DNA of 64,000 bases from Bacteroidales bacterium (lineage in GTDB: Bacteria > Bacteroidota > Bacteroidia > Bacteroidales > P3): positions 186,001-250,000 of the forward strand of contig JAEEZY010000029.1 of NCBI GenBank assembly GCA_016292015.1. Direction: 5' to 3'. The notes beneath the pieces were generated by a model that worked only from the letters and a program-made list of their open reading frames with translations, was not told where the DNA came from and searched no databases. Positions 1 to 8,301 of this stretch are shown piece by piece. The position numbers and the translations under genes are program-made. Within the stretch, counting starts at the first letter, position 1. Every line of letters begins with the position of its first letter.

Positions 1-2502
1 ATTCCGATGCGAGTGTTGAACGACCTGCGCTCGAATGCGGAGGTTACTTCGATGACGGACATCTTTCTGCGGGTGTATGGCGACCAAGTGATAGGGGTGA
101 CCGGGACGAAAGGGAAGAGTACTACGACATCGTTGATATACAGTGTGTTCAAGGCTGCCGGCTACAATGTGTTGCTTGGCGGCAACATAGGCATACCGCT
201 GTTTGAGCTGGTCGAGAAGATGGACGTGTCAACGATAGTGGTGGCCGAGCTTTCGTGCCATCAGTTGGAGGGCATACACAGAGGGCCGCATGTGGCGGTG
301 CTGCTCAACCTGTTTCAGGAACATCTGGATCACTACGAGAGCTATGATGGCTACAAGATGGCGAAGATGCAGATAGGGTTGAGGCAATGTGACGGAGACA
401 TGTTCATCTATTGCGCAGACAATGATGAGCTGCGAGTTTTGGTGGAAAGCCACCAGGCGGAATTCCGGTCGCTGGTGACAGCCTACTCGGTTGAAGACGA
501 GCCAATATACGGTAGGGTGACAAGCCGCTTGCCAGGCGAGCACAACAGGAGCAACATACAGGCGGTGGCGCATGTGGCACAGATGTATTGCATCGACGGC
601 GATGTGTTCAGAAAAGCGGTGACAGAATTCAAAGGACTCGAACATCGACTGGAGTATGTCGGCGCATACAAGAACATAAGGTTCTACAACGATTCGATAT
701 CGACGATACCGGCAGCATGCGAGGCGGCGGTGAATGCCATCGGAGACGTGCAGACGCTGATACTTGGCGGCTTCGACAGAGGCATTGACTATGAAAGTTT
801 GGTGGAGTTTGTGATGAAGAGTGAGGTGAGCAATATAGCATTCGTTGGCGAAGCGGGGCGGAGGATGAGCGAACTGGCATCGGAAAGATACCCAGAACTG
901 TTGGGGAGTAAAAAAGTGCTCAGGGAAGACGACTACAGGAAGATTGTGGATTGGAGCTTTGAGGTTACGGACGAGGGCAAGGTGTGCCTGCTTTCGCCAG
1001 CGGCGGCCAGCTATGACAGTTTCAAGAATTTCGAGGAAAGAGGAGGTGTGTTTAAGAAACTGGTGCGCAGCCATGTTCGGCACGAGCTGCACGCCAATCC
1101 GGGGCTTTCGGGCAACGAGTCGTATGCCCACGACACGATAGTGAAAAGTCTCAAAGCATACGAGGATTGTAGAGTGTTTACGTATGTGGGAGGGAAGGAA
1201 GTGGCTGACACAGATGATGGACAGGATGCGTCTATGGCAAGCGACGAGTTCTTCGGCAGGGTGAGCGGCTACGGAGTGGTGGCGGTGTTTGGCGACAAGC
1301 CCGGTGTGCCGACCATAGCACTGCGAGCAGACACAGACGCGCTACCGATAGACGAAGGCCCGTGTAAGGAGGGAGCTGTTGACATTATTGAGTTGTCGGA
1401 GGATTCGGAGAATTCAGATTATTCGGAGGATTCTGAAAATTCTGAGAATTCTGAGAATTCGGATATACTGGAGCGAAATGTTGACTATTGCTCACGGGTG
1501 AGGGGTGTTTCGCACAAGTGTGGCCACGACGGGCACACGTCCATATTGCTGCGGGTGGCAGACATGATTGCACAAACCCCAGCGGTTTATGCAGAGAAGA
1601 ATATCATGCTCATCTTCCAGCCGGAAGAGGAAACCGGATGCGGGGCGGAAATGATGCTGAAAAGCGGCATAATGCAACGCTACGACATACGGGCCATATA
1701 CGGGTTGCACAACATACCAGGAGTGCCATTGGGCGAAATACTGCTGAGCGGCGACACCTTCGCTGCAGCCTCGGTGGGGGTGAAATACAGCATCACAGGA
1801 AGACAGACACATGCATCGACTCCAGAGAAGGGATTGAATCCCGGTATGGCGGTGGCAGAGATGATTGAGCGGTTCGAGGAACTCAATAGCAGTCGAAGGG
1901 AACAGGCAGCCAAGAACAGTCAGAATGTTCAGAGCACATCGATTCTTCCGAGTATATTGACACCCTGGAGAAACAAAAGCCGAAACAATCAGAACGCCCA
2001 AAGCGACCAGAATGTACAGAAAGACCCCATTGCCGACTTCACGCAGAGCACGCTGATAGGCGTGCAGCTTGGAGAGGAGGCCTACGGTACATCGGCAGGG
2101 TCGGCAGAGGTGATGTACACTCTCAGAGCCTTCTCAAACAAACGCATGGAGGAATTGAGGGCCGAGGCCGACGCAATAGCTGCTGAAGTGTGTGCGAAAT
2201 ATGGTTTGCAGCTGGCGGTTTGCGAGCGAGACCCATTCAAGGCAACGGAGAACGACCCGGAACTGACCGATGCGCTTGAAAAGACTCTGACCGAGGCGGG
2301 GTACTCGGTACGACGCATGGAGAAGCCGTTTCGCTGGTCGGAGGATTTTTCCAACTATCTACTGAACTATAAAGGTAGTTTCTTCGGCATCGGTGCCGGT
2401 GAGGCTTGTCCCGAACTGCACCATCCGGCATACGATTTCCCCGATGAGCTGATTGAGCCCGCCGCAGGTGCGTTCTATGCAATAGTGAATAGTGACTCGT
2501 AA
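1..2502 (+). CDS. MurD-type amino acid ligase fused to M20 amidohydrolase (5' partial)
   Basis: The reading frame is open from base 1, so the true start lies upstream; about 100 N-terminal Mur residues are missing. Counting from the Met at base 7, the first part is a Mur ligase: P-loop GVTGTKGKST (30-39), ELSCHQLEG, NLFQEHLDHY, and a MurD-like C-terminal LSPAAASYDSFKNFEERG near 330-347. MurD adds D-Glu to UDP-MurNAc-L-Ala in the cytoplasm. From about 355 on it becomes an M20-family metallo-amidohydrolase: DALPIDE, CGHDGH near 505-510, PEEET near 539, GLHN, and a final ELHHPAYDFPDE. Two low-complexity inserts (about 459-489, rich in E/N/S/D, and about 627-675, rich in N/Q/S) interrupt surface-loop positions of the hydrolase. 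Whether it is the cell's MurD or a ligase with another substrate cannot be told from the fragment. Confidence 0.85.
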   Translation: MPMRVLNDLRSNAEVTSMTDIFLRVYGDQVIGVTGTKGKSTTTSLIYSVFKAAGYNVLLGGNIGIPLFELVEKMDVSTIVVAELSCHQLEGIHRGPHVAVLLNLFQEHLDHYESYDGYKMAKMQIGLRQCDGDMFIYCADNDELRVLVESHQAEFRSLVTAYSVEDEPIYGRVTSRLPGEHNRSNIQAVAHVAQMYCIDGDVFRKAVTEFKGLEHRLEYVGAYKNIRFYNDSISTIPAACEAAVNAIGDVQTLILGGFDRGIDYESLVEFVMKSEVSNIAFVGEAGRRMSELASERYPELLGSKKVLREDDYRKIVDWSFEVTDEGKVCLLSPAAASYDSFKNFEERGGVFKKLVRSHVRHELHANPGLSGNESYAHDTIVKSLKAYEDCRVFTYVGGKEVADTDDGQDASMASDEFFGRVSGYGVVAVFGDKPGVPTIALRADTDALPIDEGPCKEGAVDIIELSEDSENSDYSEDSENSENSENSDILERNVDYCSRVRGVSHKCGHDGHTSILLRVADMIAQTPAVYAEKNIMLIFQPEEETGCGAEMMLKSGIMQRYDIRAIYGLHNIPGVPLGEILLSGDTFAAASVGVKYSITGRQTHASTPEKGLNPGMAVAEMIERFEELNSSRREQAAKNSQNVQSTSILPSILTPWRNKSRNNQNAQSDQNVQKDPIADFTQSTLIGVQLGEEAYGTSAGSAEVMYTLRAFSNKRMEELRAEADAIAAEVCAKYGLQLAVCERDPFKATENDPELTDALEKTLTEAGYSVRRMEKPFRWSEDFSNYLLNYKGSFFGIGAGEACPELHHPAYDFPDELIEPAAGAFYAIVNSDS

Positions 2503-2577
2503 TTAGTGAACTGGCAAGTTTATAACAAATCAACTCCACCGATAAATCAACAGGAAAACAATAAAACAAAAATACAC

Positions 2578-4206
2578 ATGAAAAAATTAATTCTACTCAC
2601 AGCGGTTTTATTTTTAACCATTGGAGTCAATGCGCAGGATTATCCGCGCGACGGACAGAACTGCACCAGCATTATGGTCGGCAAGAAAGCCTCGATGGAC
2701 GGCAGCGTTATCACCTCGCACACCTGCGACGGCGTTTACCGCACATGGGTGGCAGTGGAACCCGCTCAGGATTACAACTCGAAGGCGGTCGAAAAGATTT
2801 ACAAAGGCACAGTTCACACATCCTACCGCACCGACACCACCGGTTTGCGAGAGGTGGGCACCATCCCGCAGGTGGCGCATACCTATGCCTATCTCAACAC
2901 CGCCTATCCCTGCATGAACGAGAAGCAGCTGGCTATCGGTGAAACCACCTTCGGAGGACCGAAATGTCTGGTCAACAAGGACGGCATGTTCAATATCGAA
3001 GAACTCATGCGCATAGTGCTGAAACGCTGCGACAACGCACGTGACGCCATCCGTCTGATTGGCGACCTTGTGAAACAGTATGGCTACGGCGACGAGGGAG
3101 AGTGCATCACCATAGCCGACAAGAACGAAGTGTGGCAGCTCGAGATTATGGGTTGCGGAGAGAAGGAGATTGGCGCCATCTGGGCTGCCCAGCGCATTCC
3201 CGACGAGCATGTGGGTGTGTCGGCCAACATTCCGAGAATCGGCCGTATGAATCGTGCCAACACAGAGTATTTCATGGCATCGGACAATGTTGAGAAAGTT
3301 GCAAAGAAATACAAACTTTGGGACGGCAAAGGCGAGTTTATCTTCTGGAAGGCTTTTATCCCAGAATACGCCAACGGCAAGAACTTCCGTGAACGTGAAT
3401 ATTTCATATTCAACGCCCTCGCCCCTTCGATGAAGTTCTCGATGGACATGGACGAGCTTCCCTTCTCGGTGCATCCAGACAAGCATGTCGATGTGCGCAA
3501 GGTGATGGAACTCTTCCGCAGCACCTACGAAGGTACGGATATGGACATGTGCCGTAATATCAAATACGTGAAGACCAGCAAAGACAAGAACGGCAAGACA
3601 CAGCGTGACACCATGATGAGCCCCGTTGCAAACCCCTGGATGACAAGCACCACACAGAGTACCTACAACATGCTGGACGAGAACGCCGTCGAGTTCAAAC
3701 GCACCGTCGCAGTCGCATGGTGCTCGTATTCCACAGTCATACAGCTGCGCGACTGGCTGCCCAACGAGGTTGGCGGCATCTGCTGGCTCTCATTCGACAA
3801 TCCTGCGCAGTCGCCCCGAGTGCCTGTCTTCGCTGGCACCAAGATTCTGCCCACGACCTTCGCTCTCTGCGGACAGAACGAGTACAGCGACGATGCGGCC
3901 ATCTGGAAATACCGCAAAGCCAACAAACTCGCCACCGTTGCATGGCAACGCACCAAAGAGACGATGAAAAAGTCAATCAGCGCCCAGGAGAACAACGCCT
4001 TTGTGAAACTCGACGGATTGGAAAAACAGATAAAGACCCTCGTCGAAAACCGCGACGGAGCACAGTATGAGAGCGACCGCAACCGCTATCAAGGTCAGAT
4101 AGACAACCTGCTCAACGCCTACACACAGAAAATCTACGACCAGACGTCGGCAGAGTGGCACGACCTCGAAAACAAGTTCTGGTTCATGTTCCGTACGGGT
4201 TTCTAA
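2578..4206 (+). CDS. C69-family dipeptidase, exported
   Basis: A 542-residue protein with a signal peptide (MKKLILL... to about Ala19) followed by the N-terminal-nucleophile hydrolase signature of peptidase family C69 (PepD/PepDA type). Cys29 opens the block CTSIMVGKKASMDGS, and is expected to become the catalytic nucleophile after processing. The frame is open upstream to 2506, but the ATG at 2578 starts a textbook signal peptide, so it is preferred. The product probably cleaves dipeptides in the periplasm or at the surface. It follows the ligase/amidohydrolase gene by 75 bp and may share its transcript. The family call is firm; the exact substrate is not known. Confidence 0.9.
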   Translation: MKKLILLTAVLFLTIGVNAQDYPRDGQNCTSIMVGKKASMDGSVITSHTCDGVYRTWVAVEPAQDYNSKAVEKIYKGTVHTSYRTDTTGLREVGTIPQVAHTYAYLNTAYPCMNEKQLAIGETTFGGPKCLVNKDGMFNIEELMRIVLKRCDNARDAIRLIGDLVKQYGYGDEGECITIADKNEVWQLEIMGCGEKEIGAIWAAQRIPDEHVGVSANIPRIGRMNRANTEYFMASDNVEKVAKKYKLWDGKGEFIFWKAFIPEYANGKNFREREYFIFNALAPSMKFSMDMDELPFSVHPDKHVDVRKVMELFRSTYEGTDMDMCRNIKYVKTSKDKNGKTQRDTMMSPVANPWMTSTTQSTYNMLDENAVEFKRTVAVAWCSYSTVIQLRDWLPNEVGGICWLSFDNPAQSPRVPVFAGTKILPTTFALCGQNEYSDDAAIWKYRKANKLATVAWQRTKETMKKSISAQENNAFVKLDGLEKQIKTLVENRDGAQYESDRNRYQGQIDNLLNAYTQKIYDQTSAEWHDLENKFWFMFRTGF

Positions 4207-4242
4207 TCCCCATCAGTAGTTAGCAAATCAACATTAAATCCC

Positions 4243-4280
4243 TATCAACATATCAACCTATCAACATATCAACAATCAAC
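4243..4280. repeat. 8-bp leader word repeat (TATCAACN)
   Basis: Four consecutive 8-bp units TATCAACA/TATCAACC plus a partial unit stand directly before the ATG at 4283. Related words stand before purC and ftcD. Confidence 0.8.
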
Positions 4281-4282
4281 TC

Positions 4283-4915
4283 ATGAAAAAAATAGTCATA
4301 ATCTCGGTTTTCTCGTTCTGTTTAATGCTGACCTCATGCTCGATACTGAGCGGGGTGGCAGAGCAGATAAAGGGCATAGCCAACCTCGCCAACTGCGAGT
4401 ATTCTCTTAACAATGTATCGAATGTGTCCGTGGCAGGAGTCGATGTGAAGAAAGTGGCCGGTGGTCAAATAGGCGTCGCTGACGTTGCCAAGCTCGCCGC
4501 CTCCATAATGCAGAAGCAGATTCCGCTTGCGATGGACTTCAACGTTGGCATCAAAAACCCGACAGAGACCAACGCAATGTTGAGCATGATGGATTGGATT
4601 GTGAACGTGCAGAACACGCAACTGGCACAGGGTTCTACAAACAAGAGCTACACCATTAACGCCAAACGCACTTCAACAGTGCCCCTGAGTGTGGCAACCG
4701 ACATGTACCGCATCTTCTCAAAAGACGGTATCGAGTCGCTGAAGGGGTTTGCAAGCAGTTTCAAGAGCGACGGAACCTCGTCGAAGGTGGGCATCAAGGT
4801 TCGTCCCAGCCTCAATGTCGGAAACCAAGTCCTCAAGACTCCCAACTACATCACCATTGAGAAGAATATCGGAAAGAAAGCCAGCAACACAAGCGTGCAG
4901 GCTAAGAAAAGCTGA
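4283..4915 (+). CDS. Predicted lipoprotein, unknown function
   Basis: A 210-residue protein with a lipoprotein signal peptide; the lipobox LTSC puts the lipidated cysteine at residue 19. The mature part is about 190 residues, without further cysteines, and has alternating polar/hydrophobic strands (for example IPLAMDFNVGIKNPTETNAMLSMM, split here by eye), which hints at a small beta-sandwich of the LEA14/late-embryogenesis type seen in Bacteroidota lipoproteins. That fold guess is inference. It lies between a dipeptidase gene and a rhodanese remnant; its stop codon overlaps the first bases of that remnant. No function is assigned. Confidence 0.75.
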   Translation: MKKIVIISVFSFCLMLTSCSILSGVAEQIKGIANLANCEYSLNNVSNVSVAGVDVKKVAGGQIGVADVAKLAASIMQKQIPLAMDFNVGIKNPTETNAMLSMMDWIVNVQNTQLAQGSTNKSYTINAKRTSTVPLSVATDMYRIFSKDGIESLKGFASSFKSDGTSSKVGIKVRPSLNVGNQVLKTPNYITIEKNIGKKASNTSVQAKKS

Positions 4916-4988
4916 ATATGAGAAAGTGGTGAACCTCACTGGAGGCATAATGGCCTGGCTGAAAGAGGGTGGAAAAGTTGTGAAGTAA
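4914..4988 (+). pseudogene. C-terminal remnant of a rhodanese-domain protein
   Basis: In a frame shifted from the preceding lipoprotein gene, codons 4914-4988 read EYEKVVNLTGGIMAW followed by LKEGGKVVK and a TAA stop. NL.GG..AW..eG..v is the usual last helix and tail of rhodanese domains. No start codon or upstream rhodanese sequence (active-site Cys loop) is present; upstream this frame only overlaps the lipoprotein gene. I read it as the last 25 codons of a degraded or deleted rhodanese gene. Confidence 0.65.
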
Positions 4989-5010
4989 AGACTAAAACAT
5001 AAATACCTAA

Positions 5011-6723
5011 ATGGAAGACAATAATAATAATGTCCAGACTTCGGAGAAGCAGCCATTGAACTTCCTCGAAGAAATCATCGAAAACGATCTTGCCAATGGT
5101 ACTCACAAATCGGTGTTGACTCGATTCCCGCCTGAGCCTAACGGCTACCTGCATATCGGCCACGCCAAATCCATCTGCCTCAATTTCGGCCTCGGCCTGA
5201 AATACGGCGGCAAGACAAACCTTCGCTTCGACGACACCAACCCAGTGAAGGAGGATACCGAATATGTCGAGTCGATTATGGACGACATCAAGTGGCTGGG
5301 GTTCGAATGGGCTGGTGTCCATTATACCTCCGACTATTTCGACCAGCTCTACGACTGGGCTGTGGTCCTGATAAAGAAAGGATTGGCATACGTCGACGAC
5401 CAGTCGCTCGACGAGATACGGGCCAACCGCGGCACCGTCACCCAGCCTGGCAAGAACAGCCCATGGCGTGACCGCTCCATCGAGGAAAACCTCGACCTCT
5501 TCGAAAGGATGAAAGCTGGCGAGTTCGCCGATGGAGAGAAGGTGTTGAGGGCCAAGATCGACATGGCGCATCCGAACATGCAGTTCCGCGATCCCATCAT
5601 GTACCGCATACTCCACGCATCGCATCACCGCACCGGCGACAAGTGGTGCATCTACCCGATGTACGACTACGCTCATGGGCAGAGTGACTCCATCGAGCAT
5701 ATCACACACAGCATTTGCACTCTCGAGTTCGACATCCACCGTCCGCTCTACGACTGGTTCATCGAGAAGCTCGAGATCTTCCCGAGCCATCAGTATGAGT
5801 TTGCCCGTCTGAACATCAACTACACGGTGATGTCCAAGCGCAAGCTCCTCCAGTTGGTGAAAGAAGGTCATGTCTCCGGATGGGACGATCCGCGTATGCC
5901 TACCATCTGCGGCTTCCGCCGTCGTGGTTACACCCCCGAGAGCATCAAAGCTTTCTGCGAACGCATCGGCGTCGCCAAACGTGACAACATCATTGACTAC
6001 TCCCTCCTCGAGTTCTCTCTGCGTGAGGATCTCAACAAGCGGGCTCAGCGTCGTATGGCCGTCCTCGACCCCGTAAAGGTCGTTATCGACAACTACCCCG
6101 AAGGGCAGACCGAGTTCTTGCGTGCAGTCAACAACCCCGAGAACGAGTCCGACGGCTTCCGCGAGGTTCCCTTCGGTCGTGAACTCTATATCGAGCGTGA
6201 GGACTTCATGGAGGTAGCACCGAAGAAATATTTCCGCATGGCGATAGGGCAGGAGGTACGTCTGCGCTACGCCTATTTCGTCACCGCTCAGAGTGTCGAG
6301 AAAGACGCCCAGGGCAACATCACCTGCATCCACTGCACCTACGATCCCGCCACCCGTGGCGGCGACGCCCCCGACGGCCGCAAGGTGAAAGGCACCATCC
6401 ACTGGGTCAGCGCTCAGCATGCCATCGAGGCCGAGGTGCGTCTCTTCGACCGTCTCTTCGCGGTCGAGGCTCCCGACGACTGCCCCGAAGGCAAGACCTT
6501 CCTCGACAACCTCAACCCCGACTCGCTCAAGGTCATGCACCACTGCAAGCTCGAACCCGACCTTCTTAATGTCGAACCGGACAAGACTTCTTGGCCCGAC
6601 GGCATCGCCCGCTACCAGTTCGAGCGCATGGGTTACTTCTGCGTCGACAAAGACTCGACTCTCGACCACCTCGTCTTCAACCGCACCAGCACCCTCAAAG
6701 ACAGCTGGAAAAAGAACGCCTGA
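5011..6723 (+). CDS. glnS: Glutaminyl-tRNA synthetase
   Basis: A 570-residue class I aminoacyl-tRNA synthetase that charges tRNA-Gln with glutamine. The HIGH motif is [13 protein letters not shown] (HIGH at 48-51) and the KMSKS counterpart is VMSKRKL near 273-279. The FDDTNP block and the C-terminal beta-barrel anticodon-binding half, ending in [13 protein letters not shown], are typical of GlnRS rather than bacterial GluRS. Length is close to E. coli GlnS (about 550). It starts 22 bp after the rhodanese remnant. Presence of GlnRS means the cell need not rely on the GatCAB route for Gln-tRNA. Confidence 0.97.
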   Translation: MEDNNNNVQTSEKQPLNFLEEIIENDLANGTHKSVLTRFPPEPNGYLHIGHAKSICLNFGLGLKYGGKTNLRFDDTNPVKEDTEYVESIMDDIKWLGFEWAGVHYTSDYFDQLYDWAVVLIKKGLAYVDDQSLDEIRANRGTVTQPGKNSPWRDRSIEENLDLFERMKAGEFADGEKVLRAKIDMAHPNMQFRDPIMYRILHASHHRTGDKWCIYPMYDYAHGQSDSIEHITHSICTLEFDIHRPLYDWFIEKLEIFPSHQYEFARLNINYTVMSKRKLLQLVKEGHVSGWDDPRMPTICGFRRRGYTPESIKAFCERIGVAKRDNIIDYSLLEFSLREDLNKRAQRRMAVLDPVKVVIDNYPEGQTEFLRAVNNPENESDGFREVPFGRELYIEREDFMEVAPKKYFRMAIGQEVRLRYAYFVTAQSVEKDAQGNITCIHCTYDPATRGGDAPDGRKVKGTIHWVSAQHAIEAEVRLFDRLFAVEAPDDCPEGKTFLDNLNPDSLKVMHHCKLEPDLLNVEPDKTSWPDGIARYQFERMGYFCVDKDSTLDHLVFNRTSTLKDSWKKNA

Positions 6724-6740
6724 TTCCCACATTCCCAGAC

Positions 6741-6770
6741 TAACAAATTAACACATTAACAAATTAAAAA
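6741..6770. repeat. 8-bp leader word repeat (ATTAACAN)
   Basis: Short degenerate tandem of ATTAACA-like words between glnS and the next gene, upstream of the GTG at 6778. Confidence 0.55.
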
Positions 6771-6777
6771 TCCATCC

Positions 6778-8247
6778 GTGAAGACCGGGCCTTCATATAT
6801 CTCCGCCATGTGCCGCCGAAAAGCGACGTCAATGCCGACTTCAGCTCAGCAGAACAACAAATTCAGGGATTTTGTTGTTATGCCTTCGCTCTTGCTCGCC
6901 ATTTGGCTGTTTCTCGTCAGCGGGTCGCTGACGACCACTGGCATGTTCATGGACGGTCTGATATATAGCAACGTCGCGGCCAACCTCGCCGAAGGTTCCG
7001 GCTCTTTCTGGCATCTTACCTACACCGCCTCTCACCATCCTGAATTCTACGAGCACCCGCCTCTGATGATGGGTCTGCTCGCGCTCTTCTACAAAGTCTT
7101 CGGGATGCATCTCTGGGTCACCAAACTCTATATGGCCGTCACAATGTTTCTTTGTGCTTGGCTCACTCTCTTGCTTTGGTCTCGTCTCGGCGGAAAGAAG
7201 GAGAACGGCTGGATCCCCTTGCTCTTCTGGACTCTCATGCCTGTGGTGACTCATTTCGCCAACGAGTGCATGCTGGAAAACACAATGCTTCTCTTCGACC
7301 TGGGCGCCATACTGCTGCTAACCTCACCCTCCAGCCCCCTCTCTTCAAGGCGTGGGGGAGTAAAAGCCTCAGTGTGTGGCTTCGGAGCGGGTTTCCTCCT
7401 CTCTGCCGCCTTCCTGACTAAGGGTTTCGTGGGACTTTTCCCGCTGGTCCTGCCGTTGCTGATATGGCTTTTCGACCGTGAGCGCCTGTCGGCAAAATCC
7501 ATGCTGCTTCAGACCTCCTTGCTCCTCGTCGGCCTCCTGCTGCCGTTGGCGGTGATTGCTCTGTCGGTGCCAGCCGCTCGTGAATACTTTGTCAACTATA
7601 TGGACAAACAGGTACTGGCGGCCTGGTCTCAGAACGAGGACGCTCGATGGATGGTGATTGTCTACTTCCTGCGTAACATTGCGATAGTTGTGGGTCTGGT
7701 GCTCGTGGTGGCTTTGCTGAAGAAAGGTCTCAAACACAAGCCTTCCTCTCTGGAATGGACTCTCTGGGCGCTGGTGGCCAGTGCCGTGCTTCCGATGATG
7801 GTGAGCACTCGGCAGAACGAGTACTACATCCTTCCTGCGATGCCGTTAGTGGCTGTGTTGACTGCCCTCCTCGTTGAAGGGGAGGTGTCTGGATGGATAA
7901 AAAAAGTGAACAAAGCTCTGCCCTACATCTCCTTTTCGATGCTGGTTGGCGCTTTGCTGTTGAACATCTTCCGTTTCGGTTCGGAAGGTCGCGACCGTCT
8001 GCTTCAGCAGGACTTGAAGCTCATCGCCGCTCATCTCGAGGAAGGGGAGAGGGTCTCCATTCCGTCTGAACTATATTACGACTACAAGCTGCAGGGTTAC
8101 TACTATCGTGACCTCCGCGTGACTCTCGACGACCAGCAGCGCTGCCGCCATTTTCTTACCACCGACGAATACCAGCCCGACAGCACCTACCATCCGCTAA
8201 CCCTCCCCACAAAAGAATACAGACTGTATGAGTGCGTGAATGAGTAA
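6778..8247 (+). CDS. GT39-like membrane glycosyltransferase
   Basis: A polytopic membrane protein of up to 489 residues with about 9-11 hydrophobic segments. The first loop contains DGLIYSNVAANLAEGSGSFW and YEHPPLMMGLLALFYKVFG, the pattern of the ArnT/PMT (GT39) superfamily of lipid-linked sugar transferases, in which an acidic residue in the first periplasmic loop is catalytic. It probably moves a sugar from a polyprenyl carrier to lipid A, protein or another acceptor at the outer face of the inner membrane; the acceptor is unknown. The start is uncertain: GTG at 6778, ATG at 6808, or ATG at 6832. Residues before the first membrane segment are not family-like, so 6832 is plausible. Confidence 0.8.
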   Translation: MKTGPSYISAMCRRKATSMPTSAQQNNKFRDFVVMPSLLLAIWLFLVSGSLTTTGMFMDGLIYSNVAANLAEGSGSFWHLTYTASHHPEFYEHPPLMMGLLALFYKVFGMHLWVTKLYMAVTMFLCAWLTLLLWSRLGGKKENGWIPLLFWTLMPVVTHFANECMLENTMLLFDLGAILLLTSPSSPLSSRRGGVKASVCGFGAGFLLSAAFLTKGFVGLFPLVLPLLIWLFDRERLSAKSMLLQTSLLLVGLLLPLAVIALSVPAAREYFVNYMDKQVLAAWSQNEDARWMVIVYFLRNIAIVVGLVLVVALLKKGLKHKPSSLEWTLWALVASAVLPMMVSTRQNEYYILPAMPLVAVLTALLVEGEVSGWIKKVNKALPYISFSMLVGALLLNIFRFGSEGRDRLLQQDLKLIAAHLEEGERVSIPSELYYDYKLQGYYYRDLRVTLDDQQRCRHFLTTDEYQPDSTYHPLTLPTKEYRLYECVNE

Positions 8248-8301
8248 GTAGAAATGACTATACTTATTAACAAGTTAACAAGATAACAAAATAATAAAAA
8301 T

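Noticed and set aside
229-1131. Long minus-strand frame opposite the Mur ligase region
   Set aside because: It is a shadow of the GC-rich plus-strand gene; composition is His/Arg/Cys-heavy with no domain signature.
4243-4280. CRISPR-like array from regular TATCAACN repeats
   Set aside because: Units are 8 bp with no spacers; no cas genes anywhere in the window.
4936-6732. 598-codon minus-strand frame opposite glnS
   Set aside because: Antisense shadow of glnS; Val/Glu/Asp/Leu-rich artefact of regular codon use.
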